A stretch of 64,000 bases of DNA, taken from positions 31,367-95,366 of the forward strand of contig JAIBBZ010000023.1 of NCBI GenBank assembly GCA_019694435.1, given 5' to 3'. The notes beneath the pieces were generated by a model. That model was not told the DNA's origin, did no database searches, and worked only from the letters and a program-made list of their open reading frames with translations. This DNA is from Pirellulales bacterium. GTDB taxonomy: Bacteria > Planctomycetota > Planctomycetia > Pirellulales > JAEUIK01. The position numbers and the translations under genes are program-made. Positions 20,793 to 28,298 of the stretch are shown here, in pieces (within the stretch, counting starts at the first letter, position 1; each line of letters opens with the position of its first letter).

Positions 20793-21245
20793 TTACAACT
20801 GCGCGCCCAACCGCGACGACAACGTGACCGAAACGTGCGAGGCCAGCGGAGTGGATCCCGGCCGGCGGTTCGTGCTCGACCACCGGGGCGACGTCGCGGG
20901 GGCAAACTCGCTGACCTTTCGTTCGCGGCGCGGCAACGACAGCCGTCCTGTACCGCGAGCGCTGCCCGCTTTGCCCGCGGGGGCGTCGGCCTGCTCCTGC
21001 GCGCCGGCCACCACGAACATCTCGGCCAACTCGCTCATCTCGATCAGTTCAGACTCGACCTCTTCGGCAACGTCTGCGTCGGTTACCATCATCTCGCGGG
21101 GCGGCAGTTCGCTACGGATCACCCGGACATCGCGCGGCGCCTCGATGCCGAGCTTGATCTGGTTTCCTTTGATTCGCAGCACGGTCACCGTGATCCCGTC
21201 GCCGATCTGAATCTTCTCGTTCGCCTTCCGCGATAGCACCAACAT
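20793..21245 (-). CDS. csrA: CsrA paralogue with ~90-residue C-terminal extension
   Basis: 150 residues. Residues 1-50 are a normal CsrA: MLVLSRK (Leu4, Arg6), ITVTVLRIKGNQIKLGIEAP, and Arg44 in RVIRSELPP. After that comes an acidic helix-like segment (about 54-78, rich in Glu and Asp) and then a basic, Ser/Arg/Pro-rich, probably disordered tail. E. coli CsrA has 61 residues, so the tail more than doubles it. An AAGGA just before the ATG can serve both as Shine-Dalgarno and as a CsrA binding motif. The promoter region holds a sigma-54-like element and TACAAAC repeats. The extension could be partly spurious if an in-frame stop was lost. Confidence 0.85.
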   Translation of the reverse strand: MLVLSRKANEKIQIGDGITVTVLRIKGNQIKLGIEAPRDVRVIRSELPPREMMVTDADVAEEVESELIEMSELAEMFVVAGAQEQADAPAGKAGSARGTGRLSLPRRERKVSEFAPATSPRWSSTNRRPGSTPLASHVSVTLSSRLGAQL

Positions 21246-21298
21246 GGCTGGTTCCTTTTTGCCTTGGTTTCACTGTTCCACAGCGTTGAACTCATAGA

Positions 21299-21313
21299 GC
21301 ACAGCGCGTGCCA
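21299..21313 (-). promoter_or_regulatory. Sigma-54-like (-24/-12) promoter upstream of the long csrA
   Basis: Read on the reverse strand the bases are TGGCACGCGCTGTGC followed by T. They match TGGCACG-N4-TTGCW with one difference (GTGC for TTGC), and the GG and GC spacing is exact. The predicted start is near 21287, about 42 bases before the csrA ATG at 21245. Confidence 0.55.
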
Positions 21314-21399
21314 AGGCGCGAGGGGGCCTGCATGTCGTGACGTAACCGGCAATCTGATTTGCGCTTCGGAAGAACAGCCCGGCGCAGGCTAGCGTGCAA

Positions 21400-21472
21400 G
21401 TTTGTACACCAAGTTACAAACCGCTTACAAACGGCAGAGTTTGCCAGGCCAGCGGCGCCACGCGGTACAAAC
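21400..21472. repeat. Cluster of four TACAAAC repeats upstream of csrA
   Basis: GTTTGTA at 21400-21406 (inverted), TTACAAAC at 21414-21421 and 21425-21432 (direct, 11 bases apart, one helical turn), and GTACAAAC at 21465-21472. They lie 155-227 bases upstream of the csrA start and about 90-160 bases upstream of its sigma-54-like promoter, a position typical of activator sites. Confidence 0.55.
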
Positions 21473-21624
21473 CTGACAGTGCCAACGCGGGGCACCGTCA
21501 AGGTTCTCGCAAGCCACCCAGCTTCGCACGCTCGAACCGTAGCGGGTTGCCAGGAATGCCGTGACGAAGGCTGCCTGGAGTATGGCTGGGGAATGCTGCC
21601 TAGAGGATCACCAGCGGATACTGG

Positions 21625-22389
21625 CTAGGACGAAGAACGGCGCCGGCGGCGGCGCGGCCCTTTGCGACCGGCAATTTCATCGCGGAGGGCGGCCGCGCGT
21701 TCGTAGTTTTCCGCCGCCACGGCTGCGGCGAGTTGTTCTTCCAGGGTCTGCTCGACGCCAAAACGATCGCGAATGGTGCCCTGCATCTCGCGCAGCCGCT
21801 GGACCAGCTCGCTCGTGTCGAATTGCTCGGCGTCCGCGTAACGTTCGAACCACTCGCGCATCCGCTGAATGCCGGAAGTGACCGCTTCGATCGCCTCTTC
21901 CGCCAGGCCCTGCTCAACCAGCCCCATCGCTGCAGCTTGCGTGCGATGGTAGAGGATGAACGGCCGGTACTGCTCGTGCGACATCACCCATTTCTCGTCC
22001 TCCGAGCACTCACGGACAAAGTCCATGAACGACAGATTGTGATCGGCGTCGCGCACCGCCCGGTCGTACTCACGCAGGGCCAGCCAGCAGATGCGGCGGT
22101 GATAATACTGGACAAATTCGCGATCGACTTCGGCGCATTGCTCCTCGTTCAGGCGGAACGCGTCCCCCTCGTGGACGGCCAGTGCCACGAGGTAGTCGTA
22201 ATACGACTCGGCCCCACCCGGCCGCTGACCGTCGGGCCGATGATCGGTTTCCAGCTGCAAAACGCCCATTTCGACGCGCATCTGCAGCACTTCGCGGCCA
22301 TCCTTCGCGCGCACCCGGCGCGCGCTGACCGAACCCGGCTGGTAAGGCCAGGAACGCAAGATGTGGTCGATATGGTGTTGCCGTGCCAT
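21625..22389 (-). CDS. UvrB/UvrC-motif protein of unknown role
   Basis: 254 residues. The C-terminal segment LEEQLAAAVAAENYERAAALRDEI (split at its midpoint here: LEEQLAAAVAAEN / YERAAALRDEI) is a textbook UVR motif, the coiled-coil hairpin by which UvrB and UvrC meet and which also occurs in McsA-type proteins. The rest is helical and Tyr/Glu-rich, without nuclease, helicase or CxxC zinc motifs. It ends in a run of Arg and Ser. The start at 22389 is an ATG; the motif is near residues 216-239. It stands alone between two regulatory regions, so partner and pathway are unknown. Confidence 0.75.
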   Translation of the reverse strand: MARQHHIDHILRSWPYQPGSVSARRVRAKDGREVLQMRVEMGVLQLETDHRPDGQRPGGAESYYDYLVALAVHEGDAFRLNEEQCAEVDREFVQYYHRRICWLALREYDRAVRDADHNLSFMDFVRECSEDEKWVMSHEQYRPFILYHRTQAAAMGLVEQGLAEEAIEAVTSGIQRMREWFERYADAEQFDTSELVQRLREMQGTIRDRFGVEQTLEEQLAAAVAAENYERAAALRDEIAGRKGPRRRRRRSSS

Positions 22390-22741
22390 GACGGGGTGAC
22401 TGAACTTCGCTCGCCCGTGGTTTCTCCCAAGTCGCAGGCAATTATATCAGCCGTCTTTGGCGATGCGCGAAGTCCGCCTCGCAGAGGGGGGGCGACTCGA
22501 GTACTTCGCGTGCAAACCAATTCGCGATGGGCCTGTCAGCCGCAATAAAACGCCGCGCGTGGGAATGGCGGTGAGCGCACCCCAATTTCCGGTCAGGTCG
22601 ATCAACGACGCGCACGCCCCGCGGCTAGCGCCGACGACCACGAGTGCGAGAACCCGCAACCGGCAACAAGAGCGTCGTAGATCAACGCGCCGGCGGCAAC
22701 GGACAGGCACGTGCGCAGATTTGACGCAGGCGGACGCGAAG

Positions 22742-22755
22742 GACAATTCATTGTC
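22742..22755. promoter_or_regulatory. Operator-like palindrome GACAAT-TC-ATTGTC
   Basis: A perfect 6-2-6 inverted repeat, AT-rich against its GC-rich surroundings, in the intergenic region about 270 bases before the gene at 23023. A dimeric regulator could bind it; which one is unknown. Confidence 0.35.
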
Positions 22756-22841
22756 TCGATAACACAGAAACGTTGGTGTAAATCGCGGACCATTCGACAT
22801 TCGATCGCCTGTCTACAGTACATCGACTCGTCGCAATGGTG

Positions 22842-22857
22842 ACCGCGGCACCGCGGT
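22842..22857. promoter_or_regulatory. Perfect palindrome ACCGCGG-CA-CCGCGGT
   Basis: A 7-2-7 inverted repeat in the same 630-base intergenic region, about 165 bases before the gene at 23023. High GC makes chance palindromes likelier than for the one at 22742. Confidence 0.3.
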
Positions 22858-23022
22858 AATCCGAGGCGAGATTCCTGGATTTGCTACTCGCATTCGTCAC
22901 ATCCGCACATGGATAAAATTAAGTCACCTCAAGGGGGGGTGGCATGAATTTCCGTTATCGACTTAACTAGCACTCGGTAAAGTTGGGCGAACTACTTTCG
23001 ATTCTTGAGGAGGACGGAACAC

Positions 23023-23355
23023 ATGCCACGAGGCAAGCAGAAGAGAGGGGCCAAGGCCGAAGCCATTCGCGCGGCTTTCGATGAGTTAGGCGTGAACACG
23101 GCCCCGAAGGACGTGATTGCCAAACTCGCAGAAGGTGGAATCAAGGTCGCGCCGGCGCAGGTCAGCAACATTCGGACCAAGCTGCTCGGCAAGGCGGGGC
23201 GTCCCGGTCCGCGCGGTCGCCGCGCCGGTCGGGTCATGACGAATGGACTGACGGTCAGCCAGTTGTTCGAGATCAAGAAGCTGGTCGACTCCGTGGGCGG
23301 TGCGGATCACATGCGCCAGGCACTCGATGCCCTGGCTCAGCTCGGCCATTCCTGA
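23023..23355 (+). CDS. Small basic helix-turn-helix-like protein
   Basis: 110 residues beginning MPRGKQKRGAKAEAIR. Residues ~9-55 form a three-helix pattern (AEAIRAAFDELG, APKDVIAKLAEGG, APAQVSNIRTKLLG) resembling the small winged/HTH domains of planctomycete nucleoid or regulatory proteins. A GRPGPRGRRAGR basic linker follows, then a C-terminal helix pair (SQLFEIKKLVDSVGGADHMRQAL). DNA binding is inferred from this, not proven. GAGGAGG at 23007-23013 fixes the start at 23023, not 23005. A strong intrinsic terminator at 23419-23463 makes it a single-gene unit. Confidence 0.72.
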   Translation: MPRGKQKRGAKAEAIRAAFDELGVNTAPKDVIAKLAEGGIKVAPAQVSNIRTKLLGKAGRPGPRGRRAGRVMTNGLTVSQLFEIKKLVDSVGGADHMRQALDALAQLGHS

Positions 23356-23418
23356 GCCGAAGCACTCGCGGCCCACGCGAACCGGGGTCTAGGCGCGTTC
23401 GCTCGGTCATCGAATTTG

Positions 23419-23463
23419 CGAGGTCGTTCCCTGCACCGCTGGGGAACGACCTCGTGTGCTTTT
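23419..23463 (+). terminator. Intrinsic terminator after the HTH-like gene
   Basis: CGAGGTCGTTCCC at 23419-23431 pairs perfectly (13 bp) with GGGAACGACCTCG at 23442-23454 around a 10-base loop, followed by TGTGCTTTT. It lies 64 bases after the stop of the gene at 23023. Confidence 0.85.
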
Positions 23464-23623
23464 CAAGGCTGGCATTTCGGGCCCTCCGCGGCCCGGGGGG
23501 ACTTCTGCCCGGGCTGCATCCCGTTGTGTTTTCGCGGAGCAGACTGATAATGAGTCCCTTTCATGCATCCGTACCTCGCGGGGTGCGGTCGCCGCCCTTG
23601 CCTCGTTCTGGGAAATTGTCGTC

Positions 23624-25417
23624 ATGAACGTTGCCGATCGGGAAAAACAGATCGCCGAAGCCGAGGAAATGCTCGGCGAATCGCTCGACAGCATGGGGTT
23701 TGCCAAGGGCCTTTACTTCGGCCAGTATCTCAACGGCAAGTTGCCCCCTTATCCCGATTTGTATGCCCAGGCCGAGGTCAACGAGGCGGTCAAGGAGTTG
23801 AGCGAGTTTGCCTGCCGCCAGATTGACCCGGTCAAGATCGACCGCGATGCCCGGATTCCCGATGCCGTGATCGAGGGGCTGGGCCGGCTCGGCGTGCTCG
23901 GCGCCTGCCTGCCGAAGGACTGCGGCGGTCGCGGATTCAGCCAAACGGCCTATTGCCGCCTGGTGGAAGTGCTGGGGGGCCACTGCGGCGGCACGGCCCT
24001 CTTCGTCAACGCGCACCATTCCATCGGACCGCGCGCGTTCGTGCTCTTCGGCTCCAGGGAGCAACAGGAGAAGTATCTGCCCAAGCTCGCCACCGGCGAA
24101 CACTTGAGCGCCTTCGCCTTGACCGAGCCCGAGGCCGGGTCGGACGCCGCCAATGTGCAGACCCAGGCTGTGCCCAAGGCCGACGGCAGCGGCTATGTCA
24201 TCAACGGCCAAAAGCGCTGGATCACCAACGGCGGCATCGCGAAGGTGCTCACCGTGATGGCGCGGACCCCCGTGCCTGGCAGCCGGGACACGAAGATTAC
24301 GGCCTTCATCGTCACACCCGACATGCCCGGTTTCCAGGTCATCGAGCAGCGCATGGACAAGGTCGGCGTGCGCGGCAGCGCGACGGGCCGGCTGGAGTTC
24401 AAGGACATGTTTGTCCCGCGCGAAAACATTCTCGGCGAATTGGGCAAAGGTCTGCGAGTCGCGCTCACGGTGCTCGACTATGGCCGGACCACGTTCGGCG
24501 CCAGTTGCACGGGTGCGGCCAAGTTCTGCGTGGCCAAGGCCAGCGAGCATGCCAACCGTCGCGTGCAGTTCAACGAGACGTTGGGCTCTTTCGAACTGGT
24601 CAAAGACAAGATTGCCTACATGGCGGCCGGCGCCTTCGCCATGGAATCGTGCACTTATGCGACGGCTGCCCTGATCGACGGCGGTGCCGACGAATACATG
24701 CTCGAGACCGCCATGCTCAAGGTCTTCGCCACGGAGACGCTGTGGCGGATCATCAACGACACGATTCAGATTTACGGCGGCAAGGCCTATTTCACCGACG
24801 AGCCGTTCGAACGCATGATGCGCGACGCGCGCATCAACACGATCGGCGAAGGGGCCAACGACGTGCTGCGGATCTTCATCGCTCTGGTCGGCATGCGCGA
24901 CGTCGGCCTGGAGCTCAAAGGCGTGCTCGATTCGCTCAAGAGCTTCAGCAACATGAGTCGCATCAGCGGCTTCGCCGGCCGCAAGCTGGGCGCCATCCTC
25001 GGCGCGCCGGTTGTGGAGGTCCGCAACCCGGAACTCCAGGAAGACGGTCAGCGGCTGGGTCGCATGGTGCGCGACTTTGGCCAAGCGACCGAAAAATTGC
25101 TGCGGACCTATCAGGAAGCGGTGCTCGACAAGCAATATCTGCTGGCACGCGTTGCCGACACGGCCACGGAGCTCTATGTTTCGAGCTGCGTGCTAGCGCG
25201 GCTTGACCGCCTGGTCCGCGATGCCGCGGTCAGCGATCCCGAACGACAGCGCCAACTGGCCATCGGCCGCTACTACCTGGCGACGGCGCGACGGCGGATG
25301 CGGCGCAACCTGGCCGACCTGTGGGACAACGACGACGAATCGACCACGGCCGTCGCCGACCTCGCGCTCAATCGGACAGCGCCGGCGGCGGGCCACGGCG
25401 GGCACAATGGCCATTGA
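23624..25417 (+). CDS. Acyl-CoA dehydrogenase
   Basis: 597 residues, longer than the ~380 of the short-chain class and close to the very-long-chain/ACAD9 type with an added C-terminal helical domain. FAD and substrate signatures are present: FALTEPEAGSDAANVQT, RWITNGGIAKVLTVMA, and the end of the core IYGGKAYFTDEPFERMMRD-ARINTIGEGANDVLRI, where the Glu of GEGAND is the likely catalytic base. It oxidises acyl-CoA to enoyl-CoA and passes electrons to ETF. The frame is open to 23456, but MNVADREKQ at 23624 is the natural start. The C-terminus is His/Gly-rich. Confidence 0.92.
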   Translation: MNVADREKQIAEAEEMLGESLDSMGFAKGLYFGQYLNGKLPPYPDLYAQAEVNEAVKELSEFACRQIDPVKIDRDARIPDAVIEGLGRLGVLGACLPKDCGGRGFSQTAYCRLVEVLGGHCGGTALFVNAHHSIGPRAFVLFGSREQQEKYLPKLATGEHLSAFALTEPEAGSDAANVQTQAVPKADGSGYVINGQKRWITNGGIAKVLTVMARTPVPGSRDTKITAFIVTPDMPGFQVIEQRMDKVGVRGSATGRLEFKDMFVPRENILGELGKGLRVALTVLDYGRTTFGASCTGAAKFCVAKASEHANRRVQFNETLGSFELVKDKIAYMAAGAFAMESCTYATAALIDGGADEYMLETAMLKVFATETLWRIINDTIQIYGGKAYFTDEPFERMMRDARINTIGEGANDVLRIFIALVGMRDVGLELKGVLDSLKSFSNMSRISGFAGRKLGAILGAPVVEVRNPELQEDGQRLGRMVRDFGQATEKLLRTYQEAVLDKQYLLARVADTATELYVSSCVLARLDRLVRDAAVSDPERQRQLAIGRYYLATARRRMRRNLADLWDNDDESTTAVADLALNRTAPAAGHGGHNGH

Positions 25418-25465
25418 ATCCAGCGGGGCCATTGAATCCGGCGTGCGAATTGAGTTCGGCGGCGG

Positions 25466-25897
25466 TCAGTCCAGCTCGCGCCCGGAGCGGCCGGCGCGGC
25501 GCGACTGCTTCTTGGCCGATTCGTGACGCTTCTCCTCCAGGCGCCGCCGCTTGACCGCCTTCGACGGCTTCGTCGCCTTGCGCACCACCGGTGCCGTCGC
25601 GACGGCTGCCAGCATCTCGGCGAGCTTACTGCGGCAGTCGGCCAGATTCTGCAGCTGCGTCCGGTACCGCTGGCTCGTAAGCACCAGGCTGCCTTCGGCC
25701 GTGATCCGCCGAGAGTATCGCGCCAGAAAGCGGCTGCGAACGTCGTCCGGCAGGCCCGTGCTGCGCGTCACGTCCCAGTGCAGCACCGCCTTGGTGTTGA
25801 CCTTGTTGACATTTTGCCCGCCCGGACCGCCGCTGCGCGCAAAGGTGAATTGCAACTCTTCGTCCGGGATCCGGATGCGGCGGTTGACGATCAGCAT
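25466..25897 (-). CDS. arfB: Ribosome rescue factor ArfB / class-I RF-like protein
   Basis: 143 residues. The catalytic GGQ loop is at residues 26-28 in RSGGPGGQNVNKVNTKA, and there is no codon-recognition domain, as in ArfB/YaeJ and ICT1. The C-terminal third is Lys/Arg-rich (RRRLEEKRHESAKKQSRR), like the ArfB tail that enters the empty mRNA channel. It releases peptides from ribosomes stalled on truncated mRNA. The frame extends to 25957, but the ATG at 25897 (MLIVNRRIRIP) is chosen to match the family. Confidence 0.9.
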   Translation of the reverse strand: MLIVNRRIRIPDEELQFTFARSGGPGGQNVNKVNTKAVLHWDVTRSTGLPDDVRSRFLARYSRRITAEGSLVLTSQRYRTQLQNLADCRSKLAEMLAAVATAPVVRKATKPSKAVKRRRLEEKRHESAKKQSRRAGRSGRELD

Positions 25898-25967
25898 GGC
25901 TTGCGCTGCGCGCCCGGAGGATGTCGATGCTGAAGGTGCGGCGAAAGGCTCGGACACGGTCAGTCGC

Positions 25968-26774
25968 TCAACGAGCCAGCAGCCGCGAAAACTCGGTGCA
26001 CGAAAGCTTCAGCAGTTCATGATAGTCACTGGCCTCGATGTCTTCGCCGAAAAGCTCGACATCGTAGTAGCCGCGATAACCACCTGCTTCCAGGGCCTGA
26101 ACGATCTCGCGTAAGCCCAAGTTGCCTTTTCCGAGACAACAGCGATTCTGCTCTTGGCCGGGTGGCAGTTGACCGTCGCCCAAGTGCACGACCGCGATGC
26201 GATCGGCGCACCGCGCGGCGGCCTCGCAAGCGGCCGGACCGTGCCCCAGATGATACGTGTCGAACGCCAAGCGAACCTGCGGGCTTTCGACCTGGTTGAG
26301 CAACTCGAGGGTCTGATCGAGCTGGGTCAAGAAAGTCCACTCGGCCGCACAGTTCTCGTGCATCGGCTCGACGGCCAACAGCACTCCGGCCGCGGCAGCC
26401 TGGGGCGCCAATTCGCGCAGCGCGTCGCGCAACAGCCGCCGCGCATGGCTGAGCGTATGGCCGCCGCGGGCACCGCTGTAGACCACGAGGCAATCGGCCT
26501 TCATGGCGCCAGCCAGTTCGATCGCTTCGGCGGCATCCTCGAGGCTTTCACGGTATGAACGGCCGTCGCTGCCCGTGAAGCCGCCGGCCCAGAGCAGGTT
26601 CGAAACGTGCAAACCGCTTTCGGCGAGCAGCTCGATGCCCTTTTCCTCGCCGAAGTCAGAGAGCTTTTGTCGCCAGACGCCGATCGCCTGATAGCCCGCG
26701 CGCCGATAGTTCTCGACGTCTTCTTCGAACGACCAGCGAAAGGTCGTCATCTCGTTCATCGACAACCGCGACAT
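25968..26774 (-). CDS. Sugar phosphate isomerase/epimerase-like TIM barrel
   Basis: 268 residues of the AP endonuclease 2 / xylose-isomerase-like superfamily. Metal-ligand strands are recognisable: LLAVEPMHENCAAEW (Glu), VRLAFDTYHLGH (Asp-x-x-His), RIAVVHLGDGQLP (His) and YYDVELFGED (Glu). Such enzymes isomerise or epimerise sugars, inosose or hydroxypyruvate. The exact substrate cannot be told. It is convergent to nothing and divergent from proC. The related protein at 16387-17160 lacks some of these residues. Confidence 0.82.
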   Translation of the reverse strand: MSRLSMNEMTTFRWSFEEDVENYRRAGYQAIGVWRQKLSDFGEEKGIELLAESGLHVSNLLWAGGFTGSDGRSYRESLEDAAEAIELAGAMKADCLVVYSGARGGHTLSHARRLLRDALRELAPQAAAAGVLLAVEPMHENCAAEWTFLTQLDQTLELLNQVESPQVRLAFDTYHLGHGPAACEAAARCADRIAVVHLGDGQLPPGQEQNRCCLGKGNLGLREIVQALEAGGYRGYYDVELFGEDIEASDYHELLKLSCTEFSRLLAR

Positions 26775-27001
26775 CCGTGTGCTCCTCGAGCGGGTGCACG
26801 GTTAGCATCCCGGGAAGCGTCTAGCGGGCAGCCGAAAGCTCTGGCCTCGAGCGTGGCCTCGAAGGCAGGGTAGTATCCGCAATCGGTTGCGCGGTGTAAA
26901 GCAGCCCGACGGCGGCGCCGCAGACCGCGTTGTCGGTTTTCGGCGTTTCACGTAGCATAAGGTCCGAGAACACACGACTTAGGACCAGTACGCGTTTAGC
27001 G

Positions 27002-27844
27002 ATGTCGCAGGTTTGTTACGGGTTCCTCGGCGCCGGTCGCATGGCGACCGCTCTTGCGTCGGGGATCGTACGCGCAGGCGCAGCGGCGCCCAAGGATCTG
27101 ATCGCCAGCGATCCGCTCGAGGTTGCCCGCGCGGCCTTCGCTGCCGCGACGGCAGGTCGCGTCACGACTGACAATCGCGAGGTGCTGGCTGAAGCCACCG
27201 TCGTGTGCTTGGCCGTCAAACCGCAGCAGGTCGCTGACGTCTTGGCATCGTTACAAGGTCAATGGCGACGCGACCACTTGCTGGTCTCGGTGGCGGCAGG
27301 TGTGCAGCTTGGCACACTCGACGGCGCCACTGGCGGTGTGCCGCGATTGGTTCGCGTCATGCCGAACACACCGTGCCTGATCGGCGAAGGCGCCAGCGCC
27401 TATTGCCTGGGACCGCGCGCGACGCCCGAAGATGGTGCCCACGTCGCGCGCTTGCTGGCAACGGTCGGCATGGCCCACTCTGTGGCGGAAACGCTGCTGG
27501 ATGCCGTGACGGGGCTGTCCGGGTCGGGGCCGGCATTCGTCTATGTGATGGTCGAGGCCCTGGCCGACGGCGGTGTCCGCATGGGCCTGCCGCGCGACGT
27601 GGCAATGGCCCTGGCTGCCCAAACCGTCAAGGGCGCCGCCGCAATGGTCTTGGCCACTGGCCAGCATCCTGGCCTGTTAAAGGACCAGGTGGCCAGCCCC
27701 GGCGGCACGACCATCGCCGGCCTGCAAGCCCTGGAAAATGGCGGCGTGCGGGCTGCGCTGATCAATGCCGTCGAAGCTGCAACCCGACGCAGCGCCGAGC
27801 TGGGGGCAGCCGCCCAGGCTCCATCGAACAAACCGCCGGCCTGA
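27002..27844 (+). CDS. proC: Pyrroline-5-carboxylate reductase
   Basis: 280 residues, the usual length. It reduces pyrroline-5-carboxylate to proline with NAD(P)H. The dinucleotide motif GFLGAGRMA is at residues 7-15. VCLAVKPQQVADVL, RVMPNTPCLIGEG, TGLSGSGPAFVYVM and a C-terminal VASPGGTTIAGLQ are family signatures. The frame extends to a non-ATG start at 26930, but the ATG at 27002 gives the canonical N-terminus. Confidence 0.96.
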   Translation: MSQVCYGFLGAGRMATALASGIVRAGAAAPKDLIASDPLEVARAAFAAATAGRVTTDNREVLAEATVVCLAVKPQQVADVLASLQGQWRRDHLLVSVAAGVQLGTLDGATGGVPRLVRVMPNTPCLIGEGASAYCLGPRATPEDGAHVARLLATVGMAHSVAETLLDAVTGLSGSGPAFVYVMVEALADGGVRMGLPRDVAMALAAQTVKGAAAMVLATGQHPGLLKDQVASPGGTTIAGLQALENGGVRAALINAVEAATRRSAELGAAAQAPSNKPPA

Positions 27845-27929
27845 GCCACGCGGTGTGCAGCCCGTTGCGCCACCTCGCAGCCAGCCGCGTAGAATGAATA
27901 CCAAGGAAGTAGATTGGGGAGAATTCGCC

Positions 27930-28160
27930 ATGTCGATCTTCTGCGTCGTTGATGATAAACATATCCCGTTGTACCGCGTGATCTGGGTCGCCTCGGTCCC
28001 ACACTTCTGTGGGGCCACGGACTGCGAGCAGGAGGGGAACTACGAGATTCGCCTGGAGCAGGGCGAAAGCGTTTGGGCCAACCGCGAAGAACGCGATGCG
28101 ATGCTGCGGGCACTTGAAGAATGGCAAGGCGGCATCGAGCGCGACGCAGACGACTATTGA
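27930..28160 (+). CDS. Small conserved-type protein of unknown function
   Basis: 76 residues: MSIFCVVDDKHIPLYR, a middle with two Cys (HFCGATDCEQEG), and an acidic C-terminus (EEWQGGIERDADDY). No domain was recognised. GGGGAGA lies 8 bases before the ATG at 27930, and TAGAAT at 27890-27895 is a plausible -10 box. An alternative ATG at 27894 adds 12 residues but lacks a ribosome site and overlaps the -10. It may be cotranscribed with 28299, although two hairpins lie between. Confidence 0.5.
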   Translation: MSIFCVVDDKHIPLYRVIWVASVPHFCGATDCEQEGNYEIRLEQGESVWANREERDAMLRALEEWQGGIERDADDY

Positions 28161-28204
28161 GCGCACAGGGCGGGGCCGCTATGGAGCACCGCAGGGCCGC
28201 GGCG

Positions 28205-28229
28205 CAGCACGTCTCGGGCAGACGTGCTG
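28205..28229. repeat. 10-bp perfect hairpin between two small genes
   Basis: CAGCACGTCT at 28205-28214 pairs with AGACGTGCTG at 28220-28229 around CGGGC. A second hairpin, GCCGGC-TTACCT-GCCGGC, lies at 28270-28287, just before the ribosome site of the gene at 28299. Neither has a T-run. Confidence 0.55.
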
Positions 28230-28298
28230 TGGTCCGACGAAACCGGGCGATGCGAAACGCTGTTTCAACGCCGGCTTACCTGCCGGCCGGAGTGAGGG

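Larger units (their letters stand above)
21246..21624. other. Intergenic region upstream of the long csrA paralogue
   Basis: About 380 bases without a credible gene. It holds the sigma-54-like element (21299-21313, leftward) and four copies of a TACAAAC core within 21400-21472. The flank towards 21624 holds nothing else I recognise. Confidence 0.6.
22390..23022. other. Long intergenic region with two palindromes
   Basis: About 630 bases without a credible gene; the small ORFs here lack ribosome sites and family resemblance. It contains GACAAT-TC-ATTGTC at 22742-22755 and ACCGCGG-CA-CCGCGGT at 22842-22857, both perfect and operator-like. A G-run (ggggggg) lies near 22933-22939. The length suggests a long leader or an unrecognised small RNA upstream of the HTH-like gene at 23023. 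Confidence 0.5.

Noticed and set aside
22935..22960. TGGCATGAATTTCCG as a sigma-54 site before the HTH-like gene
   Set aside because: The -24 GG is present, but the -12 GC is absent, so the required element fails.
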